A DNA stretch of 6,211 bases. Origin: Frankiales bacterium. Lineage in GTDB: Bacteria; Actinomycetota; Actinomycetes; JAFAQI01. The notes beneath the pieces are model-generated. The model saw only the letters and a program-made list of their open reading frames with translations, was not told the origin of the DNA and did no database searches. The position numbers and the translations under genes were made by a program. The DNA lies in the NCBI GenBank assembly GCA_019246495.1, contig JAFAQI010000214.1, positions 1-6,211 of the forward strand, in the 5' to 3' direction. Below are positions 5,343-6,211 of the stretch, one piece after another (position 1 is the stretch's first letter; each line of letters opens with the position of its first letter).

Positions 5343-6211
5343 CCGTCGTCACCCCACGCGTAGTCCGACCACGAGGACGCGGACCACGACGAGGCACTCC
5401 AGGACGAGGCCGACCACGAGGAGGCGGACCACGACGACGCGCTCCAGGAGGACGCGCTCCACGACGACGCCGACCACGAGGATGCAGACCAGGACGACGC
5501 ACTCCACGACGAGGCATCCCAGGCCGGCCCGGACCACGACGACGCCAGCAGATCGATCCAGTCGCCACCACGCCAGGCGTTGGCCCGCCAGGCGCGGGAG
5601 TCGAACGACGACTCACCGGTGTCGAGCGTCCAGCCGTGGTCGCCCTCGTCGCGCTGGCGGCCGTGCGACTTGTTGTTGTGGTCGCCCCGGTCGCCATTGC
5701 CCGACGGCAGCTGCACCAGCCCGTCGCCGATGGCGCCGGTGCCGCGGCCGCCGACGGCAGCGGTGCGGATCGCGACCTTCGCGTCGAGCGGCGAGCCGTG
5801 CGGGTGCCTGCTGAACCACGCGGCGGCGACGCCACTCGTCACAGCCGTCGCCTCGCTGGTCCCGGATCCGCGGAACAACCCGTTGGACTGCCAGCCCGTC
5901 GGGTTGTCGCGGGCGATGACGGAGTCGGCGGGCAGCAGGCTCAGCACGTGGACACCGGAAGCGACGACGTCGGGCTTCGAGACGCCCGCGACCACTCCGC
6001 TGCCGGAGAAGTCCGCCACCGTCGGCTTGCGCGCGGTCAGGTCCGCGGCGCCGACCGTGAGCGACTGCACGTCGTCACCCGGGTCGCCGACACGGCCCGG
6101 CGTGTTGCCGACCGCCGCGACGACGAGGACACCGGCGGCCCGCACGTGCTCGACGGCGGCGGTGAGCGGGTCTGCGCCGTACGACGGGGCCGTCGGCGGG
6201 TCGACCGCGAG
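5339..6211 (-). CDS. Subtilisin-family (S8) serine protease with Trp/Ser pentapeptide-repeat tail, 5'-truncated by the window
   Basis: The open frame runs through the right edge, so the visible 290 residues are the C-terminal part; ATG/GTG codons inside it are not the true start. Visible catalytic-domain marks are a GVLVVAAVGN strand with the oxyanion Asn (codon 6104-6106), DFSGSG, KPDVVASGVHVLS, and FRGSGTSEATAVTSGVAAAW with the nucleophile Ser (codon 5855-5857), then the GAIGDGLVQLP end of the fold. The catalytic Asp and His, the signal peptide and any propeptide lie outside the window. After the fold come a hydrophilic Gly/Asp/His linker (about 5590-5705) and a Trp-rich tail: WRANAWRGGDW, then SGPAW, DASSW, nine SASSW units and SDYAWGDDG. 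Family knowledge suggests an exported protease; export cannot be shown here. Its TGA overlaps the membrane-GAF gene as ATGA. The tail may bind a surface polymer or self-associate, which is speculation. Confidence 0.92.
   Translation of the reverse strand, partial: LAVDPPTAPSYGADPLTAAVEHVRAAGVLVVAAVGNTPGRVGDPGDDVQSLTVGAADLTARKPTVADFSGSGVVAGVSKPDVVASGVHVLSLLPADSVIARDNPTGWQSNGLFRGSGTSEATAVTSGVAAAWFSRHPHGSPLDAKVAIRTAAVGGRGTGAIGDGLVQLPSGNGDRGDHNNKSHGRQRDEGDHGWTLDTGESSFDSRAWRANAWRGGDWIDLLASSWSGPAWDASSWSASSWSASSWSASSWSASSWSASSWSASSWSASSWSASSWSASSWSDYAWGDDG
5369..5533 (-). repeat. 15-bp coding repeat encoding tandem SASSW pentapeptides
   Basis: Eleven consecutive 15-bp units (read on the minus strand) encode SGPAW, DASSW and then nine exact SASSW copies (5369-5503). 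All nine SASSW copies have different DNA: the first Ser uses TCC, AGT, TCG, AGC or TCT; Ala uses GCC, GCG or GCA; the other Ser codons alternate TCC and TCG. Trp (TGG) recurs every five residues, 13 times from 5354 to 5536. The repeat is therefore old at DNA level and held constant at protein level, rather than a fresh slippage product. Confidence 0.95.

Noticed and set aside
3846..5363. 505-codon plus-strand open frame opposite the membrane-GAF gene
   Set aside because: It is Arg/Asp/Glu/His-rich, lacks any recognisable domain, and mirrors the codons of two well-supported minus-strand genes.
5369..5533. CRISPR array or non-coding tandem repeat
   Set aside because: Units are 15 bp without spacers, in frame with a protease, and vary only as expected for synonymous codons.
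5140..5814. Plus-strand open frame rich in Thr/Arg repeats across the protease tail
   Set aside because: The Thr/Arg periodicity is simply the antisense reading of the SASSW-coding repeat; the minus frame has the protease motifs and the stop/ATGA junction.
5339..6145. Protease starting at the ATG at 6145
   Set aside because: The frame stays open to the window edge and the upstream codons (TAPSYGADPLTAAVEH) continue the S8 fold, so the ATG is internal.

Overview
The window is GC-rich and tightly packed, with a GTG start on hemE (and probably on the DUF3000 gene), 4-base ATGA overlaps and very little non-coding DNA. A DUF3000 protein encoded near hemE points to a high-GC actinomycete (Actinomycetota). 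I cannot name a genus from the sequence alone.

Left part, 1-1125, minus strand: the heme operon. hemE (uroporphyrinogen decarboxylase) is complete and overlaps the start of a ferrochelatase gene (only 24 codons visible) by ATGA. Middle part, 1126-2829: three single genes. A small cysteine-rich zinc-ribbon protein (+) diverges from hemE and converges, with a 21-bp overlap, on an EamA/DMT-family transporter (-). The transporter diverges across about 64 bp from a DUF3000 gene (+), which may be transcribed leaderless. The DUF3000 gene converges on the next operon with an 18-bp overlap. Strong 9-bp-stem hairpins sit at both convergent junctions and may act as terminators without a U-tract.

Right part, 2812-6211, minus strand: a translationally chained three-gene operon, read right to left. 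It starts with a subtilisin-family (S8) serine protease (N-terminus outside the window) whose C-terminus is a striking Trp/Ser pentapeptide repeat. Next comes a polytopic membrane protein with a GAF-like domain and an unassigned C-terminus but no output domain. Last is a NarL/DesK-type sensor histidine kinase with two membrane helices but almost no sensor region. Both junctions are 4-base ATGA overlaps. The membrane-GAF protein and the kinase look like two halves of one sensor, and their fixed coupling to a repeat-tailed protease is the most unusual thing here. No response regulator follows the kinase; if the operon has one, it lies upstream of the protease, beyond the window.

There is no RNA gene, CRISPR array, insertion sequence or stretch above 300 bases without a gene.
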